64,000 nucleotides of DNA from Croceimicrobium sp963977415 (GTDB taxonomy: Bacteria; Bacteroidota; Bacteroidia; Flavobacteriales; Schleiferiaceae): NCBI GenBank assembly GCA_963977415.1, contig CAXBOS010000013.1, positions 60,304 through 124,303 of the forward strand, read 5' to 3'. Below are positions 51,854-60,183 of the stretch, one piece after another. The translations under genes and the position numbers were made by a program. Below the pieces are notes generated by a model. It was not told the DNA's origin. It did not search any database and was given only the letters and a program-made list of their open reading frames with translations. The number at the start of each line of letters is the position of its first letter. Position 1 is the stretch's first letter.

Positions 51854-53209
51854 TTAAAACTCGCGATTGACGTCGAACTGCTCGAGGTAATCCGCTACAC
51901 GACGTACAAACATTCCGCCTAAGGCACCATCTACCACACGGTGGTCGTAACTATGGCTTAAGAACATCTTTTGACGAATAGCAATCATATCTCCTTCGGC
52001 CGTTTCAATAACAGCGGGCTTTTTCACAATAGCTCCGGCTGCCATAATCGCAACTTGGGGTTGGTTGATAATTGGGGTTCCTAAAACATTACCAAAAGTA
52101 CCTACATTGGTTACCGTGTAAGTACCACCGCTAATATCGTCGGGACTAAGTTTATTGTTTCTAGCACGATTTGCCAAGTCGTTCACCTGTTTGGTTAAAC
52201 CTACTAGATTGTAATTGTCGGCATTTTTAATAACGGGAACAATTAAATTTCCACTCGGTAAAGCCGCTGCCATACCAATATTAATATTACCCTTCTTAAT
52301 AATCTTGTCGCCATCCACACTAATATTAATTAGTGGAAAATCTTTGATTGCTTTTACAATCGCTTCAATAATAAGGGGCGTAAAAGTGATTTTTTGGCCT
52401 TCGCGTTTTTGGAACTCATCTTTCACCTTATTACGCCAGTTTACCATATTGGTAACATCTGCTTCTACAAAAGAAGTAACGTGAGGTGAAGTGTGCTTAG
52501 ACATTACCATGTGCTCGGCAATCATCTTACGCATGCGGTCCATCGTAATAATTTCATCATTGGCGCCAATGCTCATTGGTGCTTTTGCCGCCGCTTTAGG
52601 AGCTGGCTCAGAGACTACTTTCGTGCTTTCTACTTTTAGACTAGCTGCTGGGGCTGGGCTAACTTCTTTTGCCTCAGGGGCAGATGCGCCATTAGCTGGG
52701 CGGTTTTCTATATAATTTAATATATCGACTTTGGTTACACGACCTTCTGATCCGCTACCCGAAATATTATCTAATTCAGTTGCACTAATTCCTTCTTCCT
52801 TAGCAATGCTGCGCACTAGAGGCGAGTAAAATTTACCTTCGGCACTAGAGCGAGGAATTTCTACTGCGGCTGTAGCTTGACCATTGGCAATGGTTTTTTC
52901 AACTTCTTTAAGGGCGATGGGGTCTGTGCTAGCGGCTGGCTCTGCGGCCGATGCCTCTACTACTCCACCTTCGGTTTCAATGATGGCAATTACTTGTCCC
53001 ACTTGCACCACATCATCTTCGTTGAAAAGCTTCTTTATTAAAACACCATCTTCTGGTGCAGGAACTTCACTATCTACTTTATCGGTGGCAATTTCTAAAA
53101 GAGACTCTTCCGCCTCAATGGTATCGCCCACTTCCTTTAGCCATTTTATGATGGTTGCTTCTGCTACACTTTCGCCCATTTTGGGCATGGTCAATTCAAT
53201 TTGTGCCAT
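51854..53209 (-). CDS. 2-oxo acid dehydrogenase dihydrolipoamide acyltransferase (E2)
   Basis: A 451-residue E2 subunit. Residues 1-78 are one lipoyl domain with the lipoylated K44 in ATDKVDSEVP. A Pro/Ala-rich linker leads to the peripheral-subunit-binding domain (about 128-165; YSPLVRSIAKEEGI, GSEGRVTK). After another linker the catalytic core follows (about 215-451), ending with the HxxxDG active site in SYDHRVVDGALGG. A single lipoyl domain fits the branched-chain 2-oxoacid or a related complex; E1 and E3 genes are not adjacent. A perfect -7 box lies at 53249-53256. Confidence 0.93.
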   Translation of the reverse strand: MAQIELTMPKMGESVAEATIIKWLKEVGDTIEAEESLLEIATDKVDSEVPAPEDGVLIKKLFNEDDVVQVGQVIAIIETEGGVVEASAAEPAASTDPIALKEVEKTIANGQATAAVEIPRSSAEGKFYSPLVRSIAKEEGISATELDNISGSGSEGRVTKVDILNYIENRPANGASAPEAKEVSPAPAASLKVESTKVVSEPAPKAAAKAPMSIGANDEIITMDRMRKMIAEHMVMSKHTSPHVTSFVEADVTNMVNWRNKVKDEFQKREGQKITFTPLIIEAIVKAIKDFPLINISVDGDKIIKKGNINIGMAAALPSGNLIVPVIKNADNYNLVGLTKQVNDLANRARNNKLSPDDISGGTYTVTNVGTFGNVLGTPIINQPQVAIMAAGAIVKKPAVIETAEGDMIAIRQKMFLSHSYDHRVVDGALGGMFVRRVADYLEQFDVNREF

Positions 53210-53248
53210 AATTCTTTGAGAGGTGAATTTTTAAGCTTTTTAAGGCTG

Positions 53249-53256
53249 CAAAGGTA
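53249..53256 (-). promoter_or_regulatory. -7 promoter box of the E2 gene
   Basis: A perfect TACCTTTG on the minus strand, 39 nt before the ATG at 53209. No TTG is visible at the -33 spacing, so only one element supports the call. Confidence 0.55.
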
Positions 53257-53298
53257 AAAATTTTAGAGGCGAAAGAAGAGCCTTAATTTTATTTATAC

Positions 53299-55251
53299 CT
53301 AATTTCCTAATGATCGCCAATTTTGCCAAAGCAATTGCGCATCACTTTCCAATCGGTAATCCTTCGCGTAGAGTTGATTAAGCTGTAAAATAGTGCTTTC
53401 GCTAAGACTGTCTTTTGCCAAAGAAACACTTATTGGTAATACCCCTTTTTTAATTTTTGGTAATCGATAATTCTCTTTATGATCGGCGTAGGAAACCCAA
53501 CTCATCTGCGCCAGCAAGACTAAAAAAGCATTTTTAAGGAAATTTTGGGGCCGGCGAATTAGGAAAATTAGAATAGGACTTAAAAGCAAAAGTAGTAATG
53601 CTATTCCTAAATCGAAGCTACGTTTGGCCCGCTTATTCGCTGGTTTACTAATGGCATTAAAGTCCATCGTGTACCACGAGCCCTGACTGTGAATAGAATT
53701 ACTGCCTATAATAAATTGACTAGCGGGTGGGGCAATCTTAATTTCCACCTGGTACTTACCCAGTTTAGCCATGGCCGCGAAAATATCTTTGGCACTCATA
53801 TCGGCCGAGCAGAAAATAACTTCATCTACTTCAAAGAGGCTCACTAAATCGTCTAAATCTTTTACACTGCCTACAAATTTATCGCTCAAATCGGGGACTA
53901 CCCCCACCCATCCGCAGTAGGAAATACGCGCTTGGCTTTCTTTTACCAGTCGGTCAACTCTTTCTAATTCGGCCGCTCCACCTACCAATAAAATACGTTT
54001 GTCGCTTTGCGCAGATGCGAAAACCTTTCGGCCACGCATCTTACCGAAGAGTACTCGCCAAATAGGAAGAATTAGCATGGCCCAAGCCGCTCCTAGTATT
54101 ATAATAGCCCGCGAAAAACGCCAAGCTTCCGGCAGTAAACTATAGGCTACTAAAATGGCTACGGTCCCCACGGCGATACCGCGTATTAATTGGGAGAGCT
54201 TAAGGTTTTTATCATAGCCGCCACTAATGAAAACGGAACCTAGCCAAGTTAAAATATAAATGGGAAAGGCAATCTGACTTAACTCATCGGGGTATTCGCC
54301 CCCCGCAATAAAGCGGTGATTATTTTCCCAATAATCTTCTATGTATAATAGTCCTCCCGCTAAAAACGCTGCATCTACCAAGGGTTTCGCGATGCGCTCG
54401 AGCAAACGACGAAAAATGGCCAAAAAAGCACGCAGATAAATAGCGAGATTAATCACTAACGAAAAAAGCTTGGCATAACTGCCACCAAAATGCTTTTCCG
54501 CAAAAATGACCATGGCCTTATAAAAGATAAAGACATAATTCAAACTCCCTTTCTTGGTGCTTTCGCCTTTATAATGAATGATGCTGCTATCGGCGAAATA
54601 GTAATTCTTAAAGCCTCCTTTAATAATGCGGTAAGATAAATCGACGTCTTCGCCGTACATAAAAAAGTCTTCGTCTAAAAGTCCAATTTCCTTTAAAACC
54701 GAATGGCGCATCAGCATAAAAGCACCCGCTAAAACCTCCACCTCCTGATTTTCATTGGCACTAAGATGGCCCATATAGTAGCGGGCAAAACGCTTGGATT
54801 TTGGAAAGAGGCTAGTTAATCCACTTATCTTATAGAGGGCCACCAAAGGACTAGGCAATCCACGTTTGGACTCGGGGAGATAATGCCCCTTACCGTCGAT
54901 CATTTTTATCCCCAAACCACCCGCTTCAGGATGCGCATCCATAAAGGCAAGCGTATCTACGAAAGTATTTTCCTCTACCACCGTATCGGGATTAAGAAGT
55001 AAGATATACTCGCCCTTAGCCAATCGAATAGCTTGATTATTCGCTTTCGAAAAACCGGGATTGTCTGTATTGGCAATAAGTTTTACCCAAGGGTACTTCT
55101 CCGCCACCATGGCCACACTATCGTCGTGCGAATTATTATCGACCACAAAAACCTCCGCCTCTAAGCTTGTTAAGGCTTTTTGCACCGAAATAAGGCATTG
55201 CTCCAAAAAGAAGCGCACATTATAATTTACGATTACGATGCTTAGTTTCAT
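53299..55251 (-). CDS. GT2 glycosyltransferase fused to a degenerate sugar-transferase-like membrane module
   Basis: A 650-residue protein. Residues 1-about 280 are a family 2 glycosyltransferase (SIVIVNYNVRFFLEQCL, VVDNNSHDDS, LLNPDTVV, FFMYGEDVDLSYRI). Then come several membrane segments (about 285-400), a Rossmann-like domain (KRILLVGGAAELERVDRL, VDEVIFCSADMS), and a stretch resembling the start of a polyprenyl-phosphate sugar phosphotransferase (NKRAKRSFDLGIALLLLLLS). The catalytic region expected after that start is missing or unrecognisable, so the C-terminal part may be an inactive or structural relative. It overlaps the upstream membrane-glycosyltransferase gene by 4 nt. Confidence 0.85.
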   Translation of the reverse strand: MKLSIVIVNYNVRFFLEQCLISVQKALTSLEAEVFVVDNNSHDDSVAMVAEKYPWVKLIANTDNPGFSKANNQAIRLAKGEYILLLNPDTVVEENTFVDTLAFMDAHPEAGGLGIKMIDGKGHYLPESKRGLPSPLVALYKISGLTSLFPKSKRFARYYMGHLSANENQEVEVLAGAFMLMRHSVLKEIGLLDEDFFMYGEDVDLSYRIIKGGFKNYYFADSSIIHYKGESTKKGSLNYVFIFYKAMVIFAEKHFGGSYAKLFSLVINLAIYLRAFLAIFRRLLERIAKPLVDAAFLAGGLLYIEDYWENNHRFIAGGEYPDELSQIAFPIYILTWLGSVFISGGYDKNLKLSQLIRGIAVGTVAILVAYSLLPEAWRFSRAIIILGAAWAMLILPIWRVLFGKMRGRKVFASAQSDKRILLVGGAAELERVDRLVKESQARISYCGWVGVVPDLSDKFVGSVKDLDDLVSLFEVDEVIFCSADMSAKDIFAAMAKLGKYQVEIKIAPPASQFIIGSNSIHSQGSWYTMDFNAISKPANKRAKRSFDLGIALLLLLLSPILIFLIRRPQNFLKNAFLVLLAQMSWVSYADHKENYRLPKIKKGVLPISVSLAKDSLSESTILQLNQLYAKDYRLESDAQLLWQNWRSLGN

Positions 55252-56621
55252 GGGCTAAGAAGGGGCTGGCCTAAACTGTCGGCCAAGCTATGCTGGTGAA
55301 TAATTTGATTCTGCTCATTTATCTCCGGCAAATATAGAATAGGATAATTTGCTTCTTGCGCTTCCAAAATTTCTTCATTGGTACTGTAGTGATCGATCAA
55401 ATGTTCGCTATCGCCCATCTTTAAAACTAGCTCGGGCCAATACCAACCCGCTATTAACCAGGATGGCTCCCGTTCTTGCAGGGCGAGCATGCTTTGCTCG
55501 ACTGTATAGGATTTATTGCGACGTTTACTTTGATCTAAGCTCAGCGGCCCTTGTAAGGGAGATAGAAAAATACTTTTTCCATTCGCTTCAAAACGCAGCA
55601 CGGCTTCACCCGGACTGGCTCCGCGGTACAGATTATCGTAATCGAGACCAAAAAATAAAAGCGAGGCTAAACTGGTATAGAGAAATATTTTTCCCTGCCC
55701 ATCTTGCGAAAGCGCCGCCAATTGCAGCCAAATAAAAGGTAAGGCGGCCAAAAAAAACTCCGACTTAAAAGGCAAGCGCATAAAAACCACTGCTTGTAAA
55801 ACTACGATAACCAATACCCCAAAATGAAAGGAAAGTCCTCTTAAATGCTCGGGCCAAGCGAAATTCAATTTGATGCTGCGGAGGCTGATAATTTTCCAAG
55901 CGAGCAAGAACAACAAGGGAATCCCCCAAATACCAATGCTAATTTTGTACAATACATTGGCCCAACCCGGAAAAGGCGGTTTGTGGAAATCTAAGAAGCT
56001 TATTCCATAAGTGAATAAGGGCGGGAGAAATACCACTATAGAGACTAGACCCGCGGCGAGGTACATTTTAAAGAGGCTACGAAAATCCTTAAACCCGAGC
56101 CAGAGGGTGAAAGGCAATAAAAATCCTAAAGACGAAATGCGAAAGCCCGTAGCCAAGCCAAGGGCAATTCCCAGCCACCAATATTGCTTACGCAGAAGGG
56201 CAAGAAAGGCTGCGAGGATAAAAAAGACTGCAAAATTGTAATCTATCGTATAAGTACTAGCAATGAAAAAAACGGGGATAAAGCCAAAGGCTAAAGACCA
56301 ATAAAAAGCCTGTTTCAACTTGAGCTCACGGGCAATGCTGAAGACTAAAACCACTGCTCCGGCGCTAATCAGAGCGCTTAAGAGGTTAAAGAAAAAATAA
56401 GAATGATTGATTGGCCATAGAGCCGACAAGATCAACTCATAAAGCGGATGCCCGGGTAAGCGCGAAACTTCATAAACGCCCGTTTCTGCAATTGTTTTGG
56501 CGTTTAGAGCATTACTCCAAGCATCGAATTCTTTACCATATCCCTCCCCTAAAAAGGCCAAGCGTAAAAGCAAGGAAATGCTAAAAATGGCCAGAAGGGG
56601 AAATCGGTCTAGGACTTTCAA
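55248..56621 (-). CDS. multi-span membrane protein, probable GT-C glycosyltransferase
   Basis: A 457-residue protein with roughly ten hydrophobic segments and a TTG start at 56621 directly after the recR stop. The first loop contains FGE-type acidic residues near KEFDAWSNALNAKTIAETG and SRLPGHPLYELI, which is the pattern of GT-C (PMT/ArnT-like) enzymes, where acidic residues in this loop bind metal and lipid-linked sugar. The C-terminal about 120 residues are soluble and probably outside the membrane. Paired with the GT2 gene by a 4-nt overlap, it may glycosylate lipids or proteins in the envelope. Family assignment is by pattern only. Confidence 0.72.
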   Translation of the reverse strand: MKVLDRFPLLAIFSISLLLRLAFLGEGYGKEFDAWSNALNAKTIAETGVYEVSRLPGHPLYELILSALWPINHSYFFFNLLSALISAGAVVLVFSIARELKLKQAFYWSLAFGFIPVFFIASTYTIDYNFAVFFILAAFLALLRKQYWWLGIALGLATGFRISSLGFLLPFTLWLGFKDFRSLFKMYLAAGLVSIVVFLPPLFTYGISFLDFHKPPFPGWANVLYKISIGIWGIPLLFLLAWKIISLRSIKLNFAWPEHLRGLSFHFGVLVIVVLQAVVFMRLPFKSEFFLAALPFIWLQLAALSQDGQGKIFLYTSLASLLFFGLDYDNLYRGASPGEAVLRFEANGKSIFLSPLQGPLSLDQSKRRNKSYTVEQSMLALQEREPSWLIAGWYWPELVLKMGDSEHLIDHYSTNEEILEAQEANYPILYLPEINEQNQIIHQHSLADSLGQPLLSP

Positions 56622-57248
56622 TTAGGAACGGTTTTGATTGAGGGAGGTTTCGTAAGGCAAACGGTTTTTTATACTGCGCGCCAAGGTCAATTCATCGGCG
56701 TATTCGAGTTGATCGCCTACAGCAATGCCACGCGCAATGGCGCTTAGCGGAAGATTAAATGCCTTCAGTTTCTTAAAAATATAAAAAGCGGTGGTTTCCC
56801 CTTCCATATTAGCACTAAGTGCTAATATTACCTCGCTAATTTTTTCAGAAGCCGCTTTTTCGACAAGGCTGGTGATATTTAAATCGCCCGGTCCAACACC
56901 GTCCATCGGACTCACTAGTCCGCCTAAAACGTGATAAATACCTTTATACTGTCCGGTATTTTCAATGGCCATAACATCGCGAATATCTTCCACAACGCAA
57001 ACAATAGATTTATCGCGTGTGGGATTGGTGCAAATATGGCATTGGTCGAAATCGCTTAAGTTGCCACAAGATTTACAGCGCTTTACCTTATCGTGAAGAT
57101 CCACAATGCTAGAGGCTAATTTAGCCGCTACCTGCGTTTCTGAACGCAATAAAAAAAGAGCCAAGCGCAAGGCGGTTTTTTTACCAATGCCAGGCAAGCC
57201 CCCAATTTCCTCCACTGCCTTCTCGAGGTATTTCGATGAAAAATCCAT
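56622..57248 (-). CDS. recR: recombination mediator RecR
   Basis: A 208-residue DNA-repair protein that with RecO loads RecA at gaps. The N-terminal helix-hairpin-helix is GGLPGIGKKTALRLALFLL, the zinc finger has C58, C61, C70 and C73, and the Toprim domain follows with VCVVEDIRDVMAIE and ALSANMEGETTAFYI. All are intact. The stop codon is immediately followed by the TTG of the membrane glycosyltransferase gene, so these are probably cotranscribed although unrelated in function. Confidence 0.96.
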   Translation of the reverse strand: MDFSSKYLEKAVEEIGGLPGIGKKTALRLALFLLRSETQVAAKLASSIVDLHDKVKRCKSCGNLSDFDQCHICTNPTRDKSIVCVVEDIRDVMAIENTGQYKGIYHVLGGLVSPMDGVGPGDLNITSLVEKAASEKISEVILALSANMEGETTAFYIFKKLKAFNLPLSAIARGIAVGDQLEYADELTLARSIKNRLPYETSLNQNRS

Positions 57249-57599
57249 GGCGGCAAATATAGTAAGCTGCAGCTGATAATTAGGCTTGGCGGTGTTGGTA
57301 TTCCTAGAGGTGATTTTCGGTTAATCAGAAGGCGTTTTTTTAGTTTCGCACAGCACCATAAAAAGGTCGTCACCCTGAATTCATTTCAGGGTCTTTTACG
57401 GTTTAAAACTACCACCAATAAAGGCTTTGGGATTTAACCACTAAGGACACAAGATTCACAAAGGGGTTTTAGGTAAAAAGATTGTTTCCGATTTAACTCG
57501 AAGGCCAAAATGTCTATCATCCCCCCAAACCCTACTCACTACCAAAAGCGCAGCGCACTGATTACTTTCAAAATCCCTTAATTTGCCAAAAATTATGGC
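57249..57599. other. intergenic stretch between recR and a divergent symporter gene
   Basis: About 350 bp. It contains one extragenic palindrome (57372-57392, listed separately) and a -7-like TTAATTTG near 57580 for the plus-strand gene. I see no other gene or RNA. Confidence 0.5.
57372..57392. repeat. extragenic palindromic element
   Basis: ACCCTGAA and TTCAGGGT form a perfect 8-bp stem with a 5-nt loop, preceded by GTC and followed by CTTTT. Elements of this form (a CCCTGAA hairpin after CGTCA) are widespread between genes in Bacteroidota. Only one copy is present here, so the repeat status comes from general knowledge. Confidence 0.55.
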
Positions 57600-59063
57600 A
57601 TGAGCGCGAGTCTTATCCTTAGCATTATTATCGCTTATTTTTTACTGCTCATCGTAGTAGCGCACTTTACCGCAGGAACAGGCGATAATGAAGCCTTCTT
57701 TTTAGGCAATCGGAAAAGTCCTTGGTATGTGGTAGCTTTTGGGATGATTGGAGCCTCGCTCTCGGGTGTTACCTTTATTTCCGTGCCGGGCTGGGTAGAA
57801 GCGAGTTCCTTCTCCTACATGCAAGTGGTACTGGGCTATGTAGCGGGTTATGTGGTAATTATCAAGGTGCTGCTCCCTCTCTACTATCGTTTAAATTTGA
57901 CTTCTATTTACAGTTACCTAGATGGGCGTTTCGGCGGACAGTCTTATAAAACTGGCGCAATCTTCTTTCTTATATCACGCATTATTGGCGCTTCTTTTCG
58001 CTTGTATCTGGTGGCCATTGTTTTACAAATTGCCATTTTCGATGCTTTCGAATTACCCTTCTGGCTAAGCGTAGCGGTGACCATTATTTTAATTTGGATT
58101 TACACCTTTAAAGGGGGAATTAAAACCATTATTTGGACCGATACCCTGCAAACGAGCTTCATGCTAATTGCCGTTTTCACTACCCTGTATATTATTAAAG
58201 ATCGCATGTTCCCTGATTTGAGTTTGGTGGAATATGTTTCTCATTCCTCCTATTCACAAATCTTCTTTTGGGAGGACTGGCGTTCGGGCAATCACTTTGT
58301 AAAACAGTTTTTAAGCGGCATGTTCATCACTATTGTTATGACCGGTTTAGACCAAGATATGATGCAGAAAAACCTCAGCTGTCGCAGTTTAAGTGATGCC
58401 CAGAAAAACATGTTTTGGCTTTCTCTAATTTTGGTGGTGGTTAATTTGGTCTTTCTTTCCTTGGGAGCAGTTTTATACGATTATGCCGCAGCCGAAAATA
58501 TTTCTTTCGCTAAAGCAGATGAGCTCTTTGCTACGGTCGCTCTAAGTGGTAAATTAGGATTAGCCGTAGCCATCTTTTTTGTAATTGGTTTAATTGCCGC
58601 CGCCTACTCTTCTGCCGATTCGGCCCTCACGGCATTAACCACATCCTTTTGTGTGGATATCCTGAAAATCAATAAGGATAGCGATCAGGCGAAAGCCACG
58701 CGTACCCGAAAATTAGTCCACTTAGGTTTTTCTTTGGTCCTTTTTCTAGTGATTCTAATCTTTGAACAACTGAATGATGATAGCGTAATTAGTGAACTTT
58801 TTACCGCCGCTGGTTATACTTACGGTCCTCTTTTAGGCCTTTATGCTTTTGGTCTGTTTACGCGCTGGCAAGTGAAAGATCGCTGGGTACCGGTAGTAGC
58901 TATTATTGCGCCTATTCTTTCTTATATTTTGAAAAACAATTCGCAAGAGTGGTTTAATTACACCATGAGCTTTGAGCATTTGATTATCAATGGAATATTC
59001 ACATTTGTAGGGTTGATTATTCTCTCTAAAAGACCATTAAAAGCCGAAAGCATCACCGCCTAA
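57600..59063 (+). CDS. sodium:solute symporter family transporter
   Basis: A 487-residue SSS-family transporter with about 13 membrane spans. Recognisable features are NRKSPWYVVAFGMIGASLSGVTFIS (region residues 38-62), SRIIGASFRLYL, FKGGIKTIIWTDTLQ, GLDQDMMQKNLSC and AAYSSADSALTALTTSF. It differs in sequence from the symporter at 34489-36207 and lacks that protein's long charged loop. Substrate unknown. Its stop overlaps the ATG of the GreA-like gene (TAATG), so the two are coupled. Confidence 0.92.
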   Translation: MSASLILSIIIAYFLLLIVVAHFTAGTGDNEAFFLGNRKSPWYVVAFGMIGASLSGVTFISVPGWVEASSFSYMQVVLGYVAGYVVIIKVLLPLYYRLNLTSIYSYLDGRFGGQSYKTGAIFFLISRIIGASFRLYLVAIVLQIAIFDAFELPFWLSVAVTIILIWIYTFKGGIKTIIWTDTLQTSFMLIAVFTTLYIIKDRMFPDLSLVEYVSHSSYSQIFFWEDWRSGNHFVKQFLSGMFITIVMTGLDQDMMQKNLSCRSLSDAQKNMFWLSLILVVVNLVFLSLGAVLYDYAAAENISFAKADELFATVALSGKLGLAVAIFFVIGLIAAAYSSADSALTALTTSFCVDILKINKDSDQAKATRTRKLVHLGFSLVLFLVILIFEQLNDDSVISELFTAAGYTYGPLLGLYAFGLFTRWQVKDRWVPVVAIIAPILSYILKNNSQEWFNYTMSFEHLIINGIFTFVGLIILSKRPLKAESITA

Positions 59064-59524
59064 TGCCTCTAAACCAACAACTTAAAGAAGCGGTTTTTGA
59101 AAAAGTCCTCGCCTTACAAAGTGCGAAAGTGCAGGCGTTGGGAAAAGAAATCAGCGCCAATCGTGAAAACCTAAGCTCGGCCACCAAAAGTAGTGCGGGC
59201 GATAAACACGAAACGGGTCGCGCCATGTTGCAGTTAGAGCAGGAAAAGCTAGGCCGTAGTTATGCGGAAGCGGAAAAACTGATGCAGCTTTTATTGCGGG
59301 TTCCTTTTGAGAAAAGCTACGACCAGGTTAAAGTGGGAAGTTTATTTGCTACCCAAAAAGGTCTGTTTTTATTGGCGGCAAGCTTCGGAAAAATTGAGCA
59401 TGACAAACAGGAAATCTTCGTCTTAGGAGCAGCTGCCCCCATGAGTCAAATAGTATTGGGAAAAAGCGCGGGAGAAGAAGTTGAATTTCGCGGCGAACGC
59501 ATCTGCATAAGCGCGGTAATATAA
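59063..59524 (+). CDS. GreA/GreB-like protein
   Basis: A 153-residue cytoplasmic protein. The N-terminal half (1-about 80) is a charged helical hairpin likely to form a coiled coil (KVLALQSAKVQALGKEI, LEQEKLGRSYAEAEKLMQ); the C-terminal half has small beta-strands and ends SQIVLGKSAGEEVEFRGERICISAVI (quoted in part: MSQIVLGKSAGEEVEF), the pattern of the Gre-factor FKBP-like domain. True Gre factors bind the RNA polymerase secondary channel and carry acidic residues at the hairpin tip; here the tip reads KSSAGDKHETG, with only D and E nearby. It may be a Gre-like regulator rather than a cleavage factor. Some databases give misleading fatty-acid names to this group. Confidence 0.65.
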   Translation: MPLNQQLKEAVFEKVLALQSAKVQALGKEISANRENLSSATKSSAGDKHETGRAMLQLEQEKLGRSYAEAEKLMQLLLRVPFEKSYDQVKVGSLFATQKGLFLLAASFGKIEHDKQEIFVLGAAAPMSQIVLGKSAGEEVEFRGERICISAVI

Positions 59525-59561
59525 AAAAAGGGCTTGCAAATTAGTGATGCAAACCCCTTTA
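59523..59561 (-). terminator. terminator of the methyltransferase gene
   Basis: Imperfect hairpin with TTGCA/TGCAA and AAAGGG/CCCTTT arms; on the minus strand it is followed by seven T. It also lies just after the GreA-like stop but has only a weak T-tract on that strand. Confidence 0.65.
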
Positions 59562-59582
59562 ATCTAATATCTATTTCCAGAC

Positions 59583-60179
59583 TTACATTCGCACCGCTCT
59601 AAAACGTAGCACCTCGCCCATTCCTTGGTGCCCGGGTCCTTCGTTTAGGACATACTTACTAATCTCCGCTTGACGGATCTGTAAATCCTTAAAGTCTTCA
59701 CTAATCATTTCTGGAGTATATAGCATGGCCTCATTTTTCGGCCCACCCGAAGCATAAGCCAACTGCCCAGGAGCAAAAGCTTCCAGCCAAATTTCACCGG
59801 CCGTTTTAAGCCACTGGCTTGCATTGCTATGGAAATGCTTTCGCAGATCAGCAGGAAAATGAGCGAAGATTAAAGCAATAGCATCAAATTTAAAGGGCGC
59901 TGCATAGTCCCAAGCATCAGCAATTTGAAAGTCGATTTCTACCCCTTCTTGCGTGGCTAAAGCCAAAGCTTTTTCTCTTGCTACTGGCGACTGATCAAAA
60001 GCATAAACCTCCCAGCCTTGTTTGGCCGCGTAAACCGCATTGCGCCCTTCACCGTCGGCGGGAAGTAAAATCTTTCCCGCCGGACGGTTGTCGAGCATTA
60101 GTTTTAAGAAACGATTTTCGGCACTACCGTAATGGTAATCGCTTCCTTCGTATTTAGTATCCCAAAAATTTTGATCCAT
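59583..60179 (-). CDS. class I SAM-dependent methyltransferase
   Basis: A 198-residue Rossmann-fold methyltransferase of the TehB/thiopurine-like group. It begins FWDTKYEGSDYHYG, has the SAM-binding ILLPADGEGRNAVYAA (in place of the usual LDLGCGxG), VYAFDQSPVAREKALALA, ADAWDYA and FDAIALIFAHFP. The final part carries EGPGHQGMGEVLRFRAVRM. It follows the MBL-rhodanese gene by 4 bp and belongs to the same unit as the sulfur genes, so a thiol or sulfur-related substrate is conceivable, but this is only inference from position. Confidence 0.88.
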   Translation of the reverse strand: MDQNFWDTKYEGSDYHYGSAENRFLKLMLDNRPAGKILLPADGEGRNAVYAAKQGWEVYAFDQSPVAREKALALATQEGVEIDFQIADAWDYAAPFKFDAIALIFAHFPADLRKHFHSNASQWLKTAGEIWLEAFAPGQLAYASGGPKNEAMLYTPEMISEDFKDLQIRQAEISKYVLNEGPGHQGMGEVLRFRAVRM

Positions 60180-60183
60180 CTAA

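Noticed and set aside
55349..55735. 128-residue plus-strand frame inside the GT-C-like gene
   Set aside because: Opposite a well-supported membrane-protein frame that is coupled to its neighbours.
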